DNA of 50,479 nucleotides from Candidatus Metalachnospira gallinarum (GTDB taxonomy: Bacteria; Bacillota; Clostridia; Lachnospirales; Anaerotignaceae). Shown in pieces: positions 32,894 through 42,382 of the stretch. The notes under the pieces were generated by a model that saw nothing but the letters and a program-made list of their open reading frames with translations, was not told the origin of the DNA and did not search any database. Location of the stretch: assembly GCA_904378045.1 (NCBI GenBank), contig CAJFHC010000006.1, forward strand, positions 1 to 50,479, in the 5' to 3' direction. Position numbers and translations under genes: made by a program. Every line of letters begins with the position of its first letter. The first letter of the stretch is position 1.

Positions 32894-33592
32894 ATGGGTG
32901 TGCATGACGGACACAGAGAAAGAATGAGGCAGAGATTCATTGATTACGGCGGACAGAACCTTAACAGTCATGAATTGATAGAAATGCTTCTGTACTATGC
33001 CTATCCGAGGATAGACACGAATGAAAAAGCACACAAGATTCTTGACGAATATAACGGTTCCGTGACACGGCTTGTCAATTCCGATCCAAAATCAATCGCG
33101 GACAACTGCGGCATAAGTCTTAACGCGGCGACTCTGTTTTCGCTGATCGGAGAAATAAACAGAAGAATGGCGATCGAGAAATGGAACAAGCATATCGTAC
33201 TCGACAAAACATCGATTTCCGGGGAATACGCGGTTTCGTATCTGGATAATCTGAACATCGAAAAGCTGTATGTCGTATGCCTGAACAGTTCTATGGCTGT
33301 TATTAAATGCGTCGAGATACCGGGCGGAACGGTTGATTCGGTATATGTGGACGTAAGGAAGGTCGTCGAGCTGGCGTTAAGAAACGGAGCTACAAGCGTT
33401 ATTTTGATGCATAATCATCCGAGCGGAAATCTGATGCCGTCTTTTCACGATATCAATTTTACGGCCAACTGTCTTACGGCGCTTGCGACAATAAACGTCG
33501 TCCTTGAGGATCATATCATTGTCGCCAACGGAAAATATTTGAGTTTTAAGGCTGAAAAACTTTTGCATAAGGAAGGAGAGCATAAAAAATGA
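32894..33592 (+). CDS. radC: RadC-family JAMM protein (UPF0758)
   Basis: 232 residues. N-terminal helix-hairpin-helix-like part (HRERMRQRFIDYGGQNLNSHEL) and C-terminal JAMM metalloprotease fold with the full HxH-x7-S-x2-D motif (MHNHPSGNLMPSFHDIN) and an upstream Glu. Named for DNA repair, but that role is disputed; natural transformation and mobile-element links have been reported. ATG overlaps by four bases with pspC start downstream (ATGA). Confidence 0.92.
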   Translation: MGVHDGHRERMRQRFIDYGGQNLNSHELIEMLLYYAYPRIDTNEKAHKILDEYNGSVTRLVNSDPKSIADNCGISLNAATLFSLIGEINRRMAIEKWNKHIVLDKTSISGEYAVSYLDNLNIEKLYVVCLNSSMAVIKCVEIPGGTVDSVYVDVRKVVELALRNGATSVILMHNHPSGNLMPSFHDINFTANCLTALATINVVLEDHIIVANGKYLSFKAEKLLHKEGEHKK

Positions 33593-33810
33593 ACGATAAA
33601 AAACTTAAAAGACCCAAAGAGGGAAGAAAAATATCAGGAGTATGTCTTGCTGTCGCCAACTATTTTAATATCGATGTAACTATCGTCAGGATAGCCTGGG
33701 TGTTATTGACGCTTTTTTATGGCCTGTTCCTTATTCTCTATATTGCCTGCGCGTTTATAATCCCCGAGGATGACGGAACGATAGACGCGGAGTATGAGGA
33801 GAAAAACTGA
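33589..33810 (+). CDS. PspC-domain membrane protein
   Basis: 73 residues, AAGGAGAG before ATG 33589, overlapping radC by 4 bases. Sequence KRPKEGRKISGVCLAVANYF is followed by IDVTIVRIAWVLLTLFYGLF, the PspC signature with one or two hydrophobic stretches, and an acidic tail. PspC proteins sense membrane stress in proteobacteria; in Firmicutes small stand-alone versions have no firm role. Confidence 0.9.
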   Translation: MNDKKLKRPKEGRKISGVCLAVANYFNIDVTIVRIAWVLLTLFYGLFLILYIACAFIIPEDDGTIDAEYEEKN

Positions 33811-33830
33811 AAATATAAATAACGAAACTT

Positions 33831-33872
33831 GGACGCGGGAAGCCGTTTTTTAGGCCGCCTGCGTCCTTTTTA
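33831..33872 (+). terminator. Terminator of the folC-pspC run
   Basis: GGACGC (33831-33836) / GCGTCC (33861-33866) plus inner GG/CC pairs, then TTTTTATTTTT. Confidence 0.7.
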
Positions 33873-33876
33873 TTTT

Positions 33877-34212
33877 TCAGGGCATATAGTCGTCGGCATC
33901 GTCAAGATAGGATGTATCAAGGTCGGCGAAGCCTATGTTTTTTGATTCGGTTATCTTTCCTTCGTCATCCAAAATAACTTCATCAAGACGGCGTTCATGG
34001 ATCTCATAGTAGGCCTTTCGGCACTCAAACCTCGGATATACGCTGGATGAGACGTCTTCGAGATAGGCTTTGGCTTCTTCAAGGCTGTCAAACATTTTGA
34101 TATTGTCCCTGACGATGTTTTTGCCCGCGTCAAGAGTGCAGCCGGGCTTTATCAAATCCCTGAGCATGGGCATTTCTGTGGAAACGGTATATATCATATA
34201 TTTTTTCTGCAT
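33877..34212 (-). CDS. Hypothetical protein
   Basis: 111 residues, with AAAGGAGGTCATTTAAA before ATG 34212. Sequence KKYMIYTVSTEMPMLRDLIK ... FDSLEEAKAYLED ... YEIHERRLDEVILDDEGK ends in an acidic tail (DLDTSYLDDADDYMP). No signal peptide or TM helix; I recognise no family. The good ribosome binding site and lack of overlap with other genes support it. Stands alone, convergent with pspC. The spacer 34213-34398 holds the gltD terminator. Confidence 0.7.
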   Translation of the reverse strand: MQKKYMIYTVSTEMPMLRDLIKPGCTLDAGKNIVRDNIKMFDSLEEAKAYLEDVSSSVYPRFECRKAYYEIHERRLDEVILDDEGKITESKNIGFADLDTSYLDDADDYMP

Positions 34213-34329
34213 TTTAAATGACCTCCTTTAAACGGGCAGAAACAGGGAATGTCGTTTTTTATATTATAATACAGCGCATAAATGAGAAAAAGGGTTTTCG
34301 AAGAAATTTAAAATCAATATAAAAGGGGT

Positions 34330-34359
34330 GCGGCTGAAAAGATTACTCTTTTCAGCCGC
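34330..34359 (-). terminator. Terminator of the gltB-gltD unit
   Basis: A perfect 12-bp stem GCGGCTGAAAAG / CTTTTCAGCCGC with a 6-nt loop, 40 bases after gltD, followed on the minus strand by ACCCCTTTTAT. Confidence 0.75.
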
Positions 34360-34398
34360 GTGGGTAAAAATATATGAATAAATAAATTAGGGGCTGGA

Positions 34399-35889
34399 TT
34401 AGATCATATTAGAATATCCCATAAGGAACTCATCGACTTCTTTGGCCGCGGCGCGTCCCTCGGTTATGGCCCATACAACAAGGGACTGACCCCTGTGCAT
34501 ATCGCCGGCGGTGAACACCTTGGGAATATTTGTCGCGTATTTTCCGTCTGCCGTCTTTACGTTGGTTCTCTGATTGAGCTCAACACCGAATGCTTCGGAA
34601 ATATATTTGCGGCTTCCCAAAAATCCGGCGGCGATGATGAGCACGTCGGCGTCAAGCAGCTTTTCGCTGCCGGGGACTTCCTTCATTGATACCGCGCCTG
34701 TGGACGGATCCCTTTCCTGCTTTACCATTACGGTTTTTACAGCCTTAAGAGAGCCCTTTTTATCGGGAATTATCTCTTTTATCGTTGTTTCATACACCCT
34801 TGGATCCTGACCGAAAACGGCGATGGCTTCTTCCTGGCCGTAGTCGGTTTTGCATATCCTTGGCCATTGGGGCCATGGATTGTCGGCTGAGCGCTCATCA
34901 GGGAGCTTTGGCATCATTTCTATCTGAGTAACCGATTTGCAGCCATGTCTTATGGCCGTGCCGGTGCAGTCGTTTCCAGTATCTCCGCCGCCGACTATGA
35001 CGACGTTTTTGCCCTTCACGTCAACATACTTTTTGTCGCTGAAACCTGAGTCAAGCAGGCTTTTTGTGTTCCTTGTGAGGAAATCCACGGCAAAATATAT
35101 GCCGTTTGTTTCATTCCTTCCGGGAACATTTATATCTCTGGGATTTTCGGCTCCGCAGCAGAGTATGACAGCGTCAAAGGAGTTAAGTATTTCCGCCGCG
35201 GGAATGGTATTTCCGACATCGGCGTTCTTAACGAATTTAATGCCCTCGGACTCCATAAGTCGTATCCTTCTGTCAACTATTTCTTTTTCAAGTTTCATAT
35301 TCGGTATGCCGTACATAAGAAGTCCGCCGATGCGGTCATTTTTCTCATATACGGTAACATTGTGACCTCTTTTATTGAGCATATCCGCCGCAGCGAGCCC
35401 GGAAGGGCCGGAGCCGATGACGGCTACTTTTTTATCCGATCTGACCTCCGGTATCAAAGGTTTTACATAACCCTTTTCAAATCCGTTTTCTATGAGCGAA
35501 AGCTCGTTTTCCTTCACCGTAACGGGCAGGTCGTTAAGACCGCAGGTGCAGGCGGCTTCACAGAGGGCAGGGCAGACGCGTCCCGTAAACTCGGGGAAGT
35601 TATTTGTTTTAAGCAGTCTGGCAAGGGCGTGCTCAAGATTGCTGTTGTATATCTCGTCATTCCACTCCGGTATGAGATTGTGGAGCGGACATCCCGTGAC
35701 CATCCCGTTGAGCGTCATTCCCGACTGACAGAAAGGGACGCCGCAGTTCATACATCTTGCTCCCTGAAGCCTTCTTTCCTCTCCGGGAAGCTGTTTGTGG
35801 AATTCATTGAAATTTTTTATTCTTTCCTTTGGATCTGCCGAAGGATTAAGTTCTCTTTTATATTCTAAAAATCCTGTTGATTTTCCCAT
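34399..35889 (-). CDS. gltD: Glutamate synthase small (beta) subunit
   Basis: 496 residues, AAGGAGGAAATACC before ATG 35889. N-terminal Fe-S domain (RCMNCGVPFCQSG, CPALCEAACTCG), FAD Rossmann motif GSGPSGLAAADML, NAD(P)H motif VIVGGGDTGNDCTG. It delivers electrons from NAD(P)H to the large subunit. Lies 12 bases after gltB, last of the glnN-amt-gltB-gltD block. Confidence 0.97.
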   Translation of the reverse strand: MGKSTGFLEYKRELNPSADPKERIKNFNEFHKQLPGEERRLQGARCMNCGVPFCQSGMTLNGMVTGCPLHNLIPEWNDEIYNSNLEHALARLLKTNNFPEFTGRVCPALCEAACTCGLNDLPVTVKENELSLIENGFEKGYVKPLIPEVRSDKKVAVIGSGPSGLAAADMLNKRGHNVTVYEKNDRIGGLLMYGIPNMKLEKEIVDRRIRLMESEGIKFVKNADVGNTIPAAEILNSFDAVILCCGAENPRDINVPGRNETNGIYFAVDFLTRNTKSLLDSGFSDKKYVDVKGKNVVIVGGGDTGNDCTGTAIRHGCKSVTQIEMMPKLPDERSADNPWPQWPRICKTDYGQEEAIAVFGQDPRVYETTIKEIIPDKKGSLKAVKTVMVKQERDPSTGAVSMKEVPGSEKLLDADVLIIAAGFLGSRKYISEAFGVELNQRTNVKTADGKYATNIPKVFTAGDMHRGQSLVVWAITEGRAAAKEVDEFLMGYSNMI

Positions 35890-35901
35890 GGTATTTCCTC
35901 C

Positions 35902-38900
35902 TTATCTTCCCGTATTCATATAGAACGCTTCGATTTCAGCCTGCTCTTTTGATAAGCCCTTTTCCTCCATCTGGGATATGGACTGGAGCATTCGGCTGTA
36001 GTCGACCGGAACGATCTTCTTAAATTTGGACGCGTACTCGTCAAAATTTTCGAGAATACGTTTGCCAAGAGGAGAACCCGTGGAATTCGTATGTTCGTTC
36101 AGGAGCCGCTTTATTTCTGCGATATCATGCTTTTCGCTTACGGTTTCGATTATTACAAGCTCTTTGTTTACACGAAGGTAAAGATCGTGGTTTTCGTCAA
36201 GCACATAGGCGATTCCTCCAGACATACCGGCGGCAAAGTTTTTGCCCGTCCTGCCGAGTATGAGCACGGTTCCTCCGGTCATATACTCGCAGCCGTGGTC
36301 ACCGACGCCTTCAACAACGGCCGTCGCTCCGGAATTCCTTACGCAGAACCTTTCTCCCGCTATTCCGTTTATGAACGCCGTTCCGCTTGTCGCTCCGTAA
36401 AGAGCGACGTTTCCGATGATAATATTTTCCTCGGGCTTAAATCTGCTTCCCTTTTGAGGATATACTATGAGCTTTCCGCCGGAAAGACCCTTGCCGAAGT
36501 AGTCGTTGCTGTCTCCCTCAAGCTCAAGAGTAAGTCCCTTGGGAATGAAAGCGCCAAAGCTCTGTCCGCCGCCTCCGAGACATTTTACGGTGAATGTATC
36601 GTCCTCGACATTTGTTCCGAGACGTTTGGTTATTTCCGAACCGAGGATGGTGCCAAGGGTACGGTCGGTACTTGTCACTTTTATTTCCGCTCTCTGCTTT
36701 TTGCCTGTATTCAATGACTCGGCGAATTTCTTAAGAAGTATTTTTTCGTCAATAGTATTTTCGAGCTTGAAATCATAGACGTCTTTCGGATCGAAATGTA
36801 CTTTCTGTCCGTTGGCGTTTGGCTCGAAAAGTATCCTGCTCATATCCACAAGCCTTGAGCTCTCCGTCGGTCTCTGTTTTCTTACTTTGAGGAACTCGGT
36901 GTGTCCGACAAGGTCGTCAACTGTTTTTACACCGCATTTCGCCATTATTTCCCTGAGTTCCTCGGCGATGAACATCATAAAGTTGATGACATATTCCGGT
37001 TTTCCTCTGAAACGCTTTCTAAGCTCGGGATTCTGGGTCGCGATGCCAACGGGACAGGTGTCAAGGTTGCATACTCTCATCATAACGCATCCCATTGTTA
37101 CGAGAGGAGCGGTGGCAAAGCCAAATTCCTCGGCGCCGAGCATACAGGCGATGGCAACGTCACGTCCGCTCATAAGTTTTCCGTCGGTCTCTATAACCAC
37201 TCTTGAGCGCAGACCGTTTTCGATAAGGGTCTGATGAGTCTCAGCCAGTCCAAGCTCCCAGGGAAGGCCGGCGTTGTGTATGGAGCTTTTTGGAGCGGCT
37301 CCGGTTCCTCCGTCATATCCCGATATGAGTATTACCTGGGCTCCGGCTTTGGCTACTCCTGCGGCGATCGTTCCTACACCGGCTTCAGAAACGAGCTTCA
37401 CCGATATGCGGGCGTCGCGGTTGGAGTTTTTAAGGTCGTATATGAGCTGCGCAAGATCCTCGATCGAATATATATCGTGATGAGGAGGAGGGGAGATGAG
37501 AGAAACTCCCGGCGTGGAATATCTTGTTTTGGCTATCCAAGGATATACTTTTTTGCCGGGAAGATGTCCGCCTTCTCCGGGTTTCGCGCCCTGAGCCATT
37601 TTTATCTGTATCTCTCTGGCGCTGACAAGGTATTCGCTTGTTACGCCGAAACGTCCCGAGGCTACCTGCTTAATGGCGCTGCAACAGTCGGAATGGAGCC
37701 TTTCGGGCAGTTCTCCGCCTTCGCCGGAGTTGGATTTTCCGCCGATTTTGTTCATTGCCTTCGCGAGGCACTCATGGGCTTCCTGAGAAATGGAGCCGTA
37801 ACTCATAGCTCCGGTCTTAAATCTTTTGACGATCTCGGAGGCGGGCTCAACCTCGTCAAGAGGGATGGCCTTTTCGGGATCAAAATCAAATTCCAAAAGC
37901 CCTCTAAGCGTGTGGGGAATGGCCTCGTCATCGACCATAGCCGTATATTCTTTAAATTTTTTGTAATCCGAATTTCTTGTAGCTTCCTGAAGGGTAACGA
38001 TGACCTTTGGACTGTAAAGGTGTTCTTCCTTATCGCTGCCGCTTCTGAGATTATGCGCTCCGCTGGAGTCAAGGGACGTGTCCACGCCCAGACCGAGAGG
38101 ATCAAAGGCATGGGAATGTCTCCACTCCACGTCGTCGTTTATTTCCTTAAGGCCGATGCCGCCTACACGGCTTACCGTATTCGTAAAATATTTATCCGTA
38201 ACTTCTTTGCTTATGCCGACAGCCTCGAAAATCTGAGCCGACTGGTAGGACTGAATGGTCGAGATGCCCATCTTAGACGCGATCTTGACAATGCCATGAA
38301 GTATGGCGCTGTTATAGTCGTCAATGGCCACATGAAGATCTTTATTGAGCATACCCATATCGATGAGCTCTTCTATGCACTCATGGGCAAGATATGGATT
38401 GATTGCCCTCGCTCCGTAGCCGAGAAGGGTAGCGAAATGATGAACGTCCCTCGGCTCGGCACTTTCAAGTATTATGGATATGGCCGTTCTCTTTTTTGTT
38501 TTGATCAGGTGCTGCTCAACAGCCGATACAGCCAGCAAAGAGGGGATGGCCACATGATTTTCGTCTACGCCGCGGTCTGAAAGTATGATTATATTCGCTC
38601 CGTTTTTATACGCTCTGTCTATGTTTACAAACAGATGATCTATCGCTCTGTCAAGGGGCGTGTTTTCATAATAGAGAAGAGAAACCGTTTCCACTTTGAA
38701 GCCCGGAATGTTCATATTCCTTATTTTAAGCAGATCAACGCTTGTAAGTATTGGATCGTTTATATGCAGCATTCGGCAGTTTTCAGCTTTTTCCTCAAGA
38801 AGATTACCGTCAGAACCGATATAAACAGACGTGTTTGTAACTACCTCCTCCCTTATGGCGTCAATGGGAGGATTGGTTACCTGGGCGAATATCTGCTTGA

Positions 38901-40440
38901 AATAGCTGAACAATGGCTGGTGCTTATCAGAAAGCACGGCAAGGGGTATATCTATACCCATCGCGGCCGTCGGCTCGGCTCCGTTGGCGGCCATAGGAAG
39001 TATGGCTGTCTTTACGTCCTCGTATGTGTATCCGAAGGCTTTGTAGAGCTTGTCTCTTACGGCCTGAGAGTTTTTCTCGACCTTTTTGTTTGGAATGGGA
39101 AGATCCTTGAGATCTATGAGGTACTGATCCAGCCATTCGCCATAGGGCTGTTTAAGGGCGAAACGCTCCTTAAGCTCCTCATCGGAGATTACACGGCCGG
39201 CCTTTGTATCCACGAGAAGCATTTTTCCGGGCTCAAGACGGGATTTTTTAATGATCTTTGCAGGGTCGAAATCAAGAACGCCGACCTCGGAGGCAAGGAT
39301 CAGATTATCGTCATCCGTAATATAGTATCTTGAAGGTCTGAGGCCGTTTCTGTCAAGCACCGCTCCGACCACATCTCCGTCTGAGAAAAGTATGGACGCG
39401 GGGCCGTCCCAGGGCTCCATCATCGTTGCGTAATATCTGTAAAGGTCACGTTTTTCGCGGCTTATGTTTTTATCGTTGCTCCAAGGCTCGGGAATAGTGA
39501 TCATAAGGGCAAGGGGAAGCTCCATACCGTTCATTACAAAGAACTCAAGGGTATTGTCGAGCATCGCCGAGTCCGATCCCGAAGAATTGACAACGGGAAG
39601 TATTTTATCCATATCTTTGGCCATCAGCCTTGAGGACATGGTCTCTTCGCGGGCAAGCATACGTCCGACATTTCCACGAATCGTGTTTATCTCGCCGTTA
39701 TGAAGTATGAACCTGTTGGGATGAGCCCTTTCCCAGCTTGGATTTGTGTTTGTGGAGAATCTGGAATGTACCAGAGCTATGGCTGATTTGTAATCGGGAT
39801 CCTGAAGATCGGTATAAAATCTGCGAAGCTGGCTTACAAGAAACATTCCTTTATAAACTATGGTACGGCTCGAGAGAGAAGGTACATAAGTATTGTCGTT
39901 GCTCTGCTCGAACACTCGTCTTATGACATAAAGTTTTCTATCAAAATCAAGACCTCTGCTTATATCGTTTGGTCTTTCGATTATTGCCTGCATTATATAT
40001 GGCATACATTCCCTTGCTCTCTGTCCGAGAACGGAAGGGTCAACCGGAACGGTACGCCATCCGAGAAATTTAAGACCTTCTTTTTCGGTGATGATCTCAA
40101 ACATTTTTTTCGCCTGATTGCGTTTAAGAGTATCCTGAGGGAAGAAAAACATACCGACGCCGTAATCCCTCTCGTCATTGAGTTCTATCCCCTCTTTGGC
40201 GGCGGCTTTTTTAAAGAAAGTGTGCGATACCTGAAGCATGATTCCTACGCCGTCTCCGGTTTTGCCTTCGGCGTCCTTTCCGGCGCGGTGCTCCAGCTTT
40301 TCTACGATTTTAAGGGCGTCGTCAACGACCTTGTGCGACTGCCTTCCTTTGATGCTTACGACAGCTCCGATACCGCAGTTGTCGTGTTCAAACTGTGTTT
40401 CGTAAAGTCCCTTGTTATTTTTCATATTTTTTTCACCCAT
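35902..40440 (-). CDS. gltB: Glutamate synthase large (alpha) subunit
   Basis: 1512 residues from ATG 40440 (AGGGGT eight bases upstream; TTG 40449 is less likely). A 21-residue propeptide precedes the class II amidotransferase nucleophile Cys22 (DNCGIGAVVS). Central domain and FMN/3Fe-4S synthase domain follow (GGKSNSGEGGELPER; CNLDTCPVGIATQ), then the beta-helical GXGXG domain. Hydrolyses glutamine and passes ammonia through a channel to 2-oxoglutarate, giving two glutamates with GltD. Complete and of normal length. Confidence 0.97.
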   Translation of the reverse strand: MGEKNMKNNKGLYETQFEHDNCGIGAVVSIKGRQSHKVVDDALKIVEKLEHRAGKDAEGKTGDGVGIMLQVSHTFFKKAAAKEGIELNDERDYGVGMFFFPQDTLKRNQAKKMFEIITEKEGLKFLGWRTVPVDPSVLGQRARECMPYIMQAIIERPNDISRGLDFDRKLYVIRRVFEQSNDNTYVPSLSSRTIVYKGMFLVSQLRRFYTDLQDPDYKSAIALVHSRFSTNTNPSWERAHPNRFILHNGEINTIRGNVGRMLAREETMSSRLMAKDMDKILPVVNSSGSDSAMLDNTLEFFVMNGMELPLALMITIPEPWSNDKNISREKRDLYRYYATMMEPWDGPASILFSDGDVVGAVLDRNGLRPSRYYITDDDNLILASEVGVLDFDPAKIIKKSRLEPGKMLLVDTKAGRVISDEELKERFALKQPYGEWLDQYLIDLKDLPIPNKKVEKNSQAVRDKLYKAFGYTYEDVKTAILPMAANGAEPTAAMGIDIPLAVLSDKHQPLFSYFKQIFAQVTNPPIDAIREEVVTNTSVYIGSDGNLLEEKAENCRMLHINDPILTSVDLLKIRNMNIPGFKVETVSLLYYENTPLDRAIDHLFVNIDRAYKNGANIIILSDRGVDENHVAIPSLLAVSAVEQHLIKTKKRTAISIILESAEPRDVHHFATLLGYGARAINPYLAHECIEELIDMGMLNKDLHVAIDDYNSAILHGIVKIASKMGISTIQSYQSAQIFEAVGISKEVTDKYFTNTVSRVGGIGLKEINDDVEWRHSHAFDPLGLGVDTSLDSSGAHNLRSGSDKEEHLYSPKVIVTLQEATRNSDYKKFKEYTAMVDDEAIPHTLRGLLEFDFDPEKAIPLDEVEPASEIVKRFKTGAMSYGSISQEAHECLAKAMNKIGGKSNSGEGGELPERLHSDCCSAIKQVASGRFGVTSEYLVSAREIQIKMAQGAKPGEGGHLPGKKVYPWIAKTRYSTPGVSLISPPPHHDIYSIEDLAQLIYDLKNSNRDARISVKLVSEAGVGTIAAGVAKAGAQVILISGYDGGTGAAPKSSIHNAGLPWELGLAETHQTLIENGLRSRVVIETDGKLMSGRDVAIACMLGAEEFGFATAPLVTMGCVMMRVCNLDTCPVGIATQNPELRKRFRGKPEYVINFMMFIAEELREIMAKCGVKTVDDLVGHTEFLKVRKQRPTESSRLVDMSRILFEPNANGQKVHFDPKDVYDFKLENTIDEKILLKKFAESLNTGKKQRAEIKVTSTDRTLGTILGSEITKRLGTNVEDDTFTVKCLGGGGQSFGAFIPKGLTLELEGDSNDYFGKGLSGGKLIVYPQKGSRFKPEENIIIGNVALYGATSGTAFINGIAGERFCVRNSGATAVVEGVGDHGCEYMTGGTVLILGRTGKNFAAGMSGGIAYVLDENHDLYLRVNKELVIIETVSEKHDIAEIKRLLNEHTNSTGSPLGKRILENFDEYASKFKKIVPVDYSRMLQSISQMEEKGLSKEQAEIEAFYMNTGR

Positions 40441-40470
40441 AATATGCAACCCCTAACTGATTTTTAAAAG

Positions 40471-40497
40471 CGCAAGGGGTACTTTCGTACCCTTGCG
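40471..40497. terminator. Hairpin between amt-PII and gltB
   Basis: CGCAAGG(G)GTAC (40471-40482) / GTACCCTTGCG (40487-40497), one bulge, 4-nt loop. On the minus strand it lies after the amt stop and 31 bases before the gltB start and is followed by CTTTTA. It may be a partial terminator that sets the ratio of amt to gltB, since no separate gltB promoter is visible. Confidence 0.55.
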
Positions 40498-40506
40498 TTA
40501 TTGTGT

Positions 40507-40530
40507 CGAAAAAGTCCTGGGATTTTTCCG
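40507..40530. repeat. GAAAAAGTCC hairpin, third copy
   Basis: CGAAAAAGTCC TGG GATTTTTCCG followed by AGCTTAAGTT; similar to the 3385 hairpin with its AGTTTAAATT tail, so related by descent rather than chance. Located just after the amt-PII stop codon (minus strand). Confidence 0.5.
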
Positions 40531-40544
40531 AGCTTAAGTTTATT

Positions 40545-42266
40545 TTATTCTATATCCTGAAGCGCGTCAAATCCTTCTTCACCGGTTCTGACCTTTACGG
40601 CATTCTCAACATCGTAGACGAATATTTTTCCGTCTCCGATATGACCGGTATAGAGAACTTTTTTAGCTGTTTCAATGACTGTACGGACAGGCACCTTGCA
40701 GACCACAACTTCCACCTGTACCTTGGGAAGAAGGCTGATCTCCTGAATAACTCCACGATAATACTCGGGCTTGCCCTTCTGAGCTCCGCAGCCGAGAACG
40801 TGGGTCACCGTCATTCCGGTAATACCGATGCCCATAAGAGCGTCCTTAAGAGCCTCAAATTTTTCCTGTTTGATGATAAGCTCTATTTTTGTTATCTTTG
40901 TGTCCGAGGCCGCTGACACACCGGCTGGAGCGGTCTTTAACTGTACCGGAACGGCTTCGTCGACCGGAACAGCGCCTGTTGTTTCGCTTCTCTCGAACGA
41001 GTCTACCTGAGGTATGGCCGGCATAAAGTCGGCATAGGCCGATACAAGTCCGTGCTCGGGAAGGTCAAGACCCTGTATTTCTTCCTCGGGAGTCACTCTG
41101 AGGCCAACGGTTTTCTTTATGATAGTAAACGTGATCGTTATTGCGACCGCCGTCCAGACAGCTGTGGCGATGACTCCGATGAACTGCGCTCCCAGAAGCT
41201 CTCCCCTTGTCATTCCCATTTCCTCAAGGGATGCGGCGGAGCAGAACACTCCGGTAAGTATTGTTCCCAGCGAGCCGCAGACCATATGTACGCCGCAGGC
41301 TCCGACGGGATCGTCGATTTTGAGCTTTTTATCAATAAACTCTACCGCCGCCACAAGGGCGAATCCGGCGATGATACCTATGACCGCGGCGGCCCACGGC
41401 TCGACAACGTCGCATCCGGCCGTAACAGCTACAAGACCGGCGAGGGAACCGTTTAATGTCATAGACACGTCCGGCTTTTTATAAAGCACCCAGGTAATGA
41501 TAAGCACGGTGACCGTGGCCATAGCCGCAGAAAGGTTAGTGTTGAAAAATACCTTTCCGGCAAGCTCGTTGCCGCCGTTTACCATTGATACGGTGGAACC
41601 GCCGTTAAAACCGAACCAGCAGAACCAGAGGATGAAGCAGCCAAGCGCTCCAAGCGGTATGGAATGTCCGGGAATGGCTTTGGAATTTCCGTTTTTATCA
41701 TATTTTCCGATACGGGGGCCGAGGATTTTCGCTCCGATGAAGGCGCATATACCGCCTACCATATGTACAGCGGTTGAACCGGCGAAGTCATGGAAGCCAA
41801 GCTGTGAAAGCCAGCCTCCGCCCCAGATCCAGTGACCGCTTAAAGGATAGATTATAAGGCTTATGATGGCGGAATAAATACAGTAAGCACTGAATTTTGT
41901 CCTTTCGGCCATTGCTCCGGAAACAATAGTTGCCGAAGTGGCGCAGAAAACCGTCTGGAAAATGAAATAGGCGAAAAATGTTACGCCCTCCGGAAGTATG
42001 GAGGAATAGTCGCCCCTTGTGAACAGGTCTATGCCGCCGAAAAATCCGCTTGAGCTGCCGAACATTATGCCGAAGCCGACAAGCCAGAACAGCGGGGTGC
42101 CTATACAAAAGTCCATCAGGTTTTTCATTATTATGTTGCCGGAGTTTTTAGCTCTTGTGAACCCGGCCTCGACCATCGCGAACCCGGCCTGCATGAAAAA
42201 CACGAGCGCCGCGGCGATGAGCACCCAGGTAGTGTTTATGCTTGAAATCAATTCTGTCATATCCAT
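40545..42266 (-). CDS. amtB: Ammonium transporter fused to a PII signalling domain
   Basis: 573 residues from ATG 42266; GAGGG is seven bases upstream, while ATG 42272 touches it. Residues about 1-400 are an Amt/Mep transporter: FFMQAGFAMVEAGF, GHWIWGGGWLSQLGFHDFAGS, GFNGGS, DPVGACGVHMVCG (pore histidines), eleven TM helices. A flexible linker (about 400-460, with PVDEAVPVQLKTAPAG) leads to a full PII domain (about 462-570): KIELIIKQEKFEALKDAL, T-loop GCGAQKGKPEYYRGVIQEIS with the tyrosine pair, LPKVQVEVVV, and TGHIGDGKIFVYDV. PII normally blocks Amt through its T-loop when 2-oxoglutarate is low; here the blocker is tethered. No separate glnK is in the block. Confidence 0.95.
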   Translation of the reverse strand: MDMTELISSINTTWVLIAAALVFFMQAGFAMVEAGFTRAKNSGNIIMKNLMDFCIGTPLFWLVGFGIMFGSSSGFFGGIDLFTRGDYSSILPEGVTFFAYFIFQTVFCATSATIVSGAMAERTKFSAYCIYSAIISLIIYPLSGHWIWGGGWLSQLGFHDFAGSTAVHMVGGICAFIGAKILGPRIGKYDKNGNSKAIPGHSIPLGALGCFILWFCWFGFNGGSTVSMVNGGNELAGKVFFNTNLSAAMATVTVLIITWVLYKKPDVSMTLNGSLAGLVAVTAGCDVVEPWAAAVIGIIAGFALVAAVEFIDKKLKIDDPVGACGVHMVCGSLGTILTGVFCSAASLEEMGMTRGELLGAQFIGVIATAVWTAVAITITFTIIKKTVGLRVTPEEEIQGLDLPEHGLVSAYADFMPAIPQVDSFERSETTGAVPVDEAVPVQLKTAPAGVSAASDTKITKIELIIKQEKFEALKDALMGIGITGMTVTHVLGCGAQKGKPEYYRGVIQEISLLPKVQVEVVVCKVPVRTVIETAKKVLYTGHIGDGKIFVYDVENAVKVRTGEEGFDALQDIE

Positions 42267-42352
42267 TGTCATTCCCTCTTTCTGTTGTCAAAATAAATGT
42301 CGGTAATTCTGTCGTGATCAAATGTCATTTATTATGTGAAAATTTATATACA

Positions 42353-42382
42353 CCCTCCGCCCGAAAGCGGAGGGGAATTTTT
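42353..42382. terminator. Hairpin between glnN and amt-PII
   Basis: CCCTCCGC / GCGGAGGG with 6-nt loop just after the glnN stop codon. The T-run (AATTTTTTTATC) is on the plus strand; on the minus strand the hairpin is followed by a weak U tract. It may attenuate read-through from glnN into amt or stop antisense transcription. Confidence 0.5.

Noticed and set aside
37234..38580. 448-codon ORF on the plus strand inside gltB
   Set aside because: Antisense shadow of gltB, which is complete and conserved; low-complexity Tyr/Val/Arg-rich product typical of reverse-strand frames in this codon usage.
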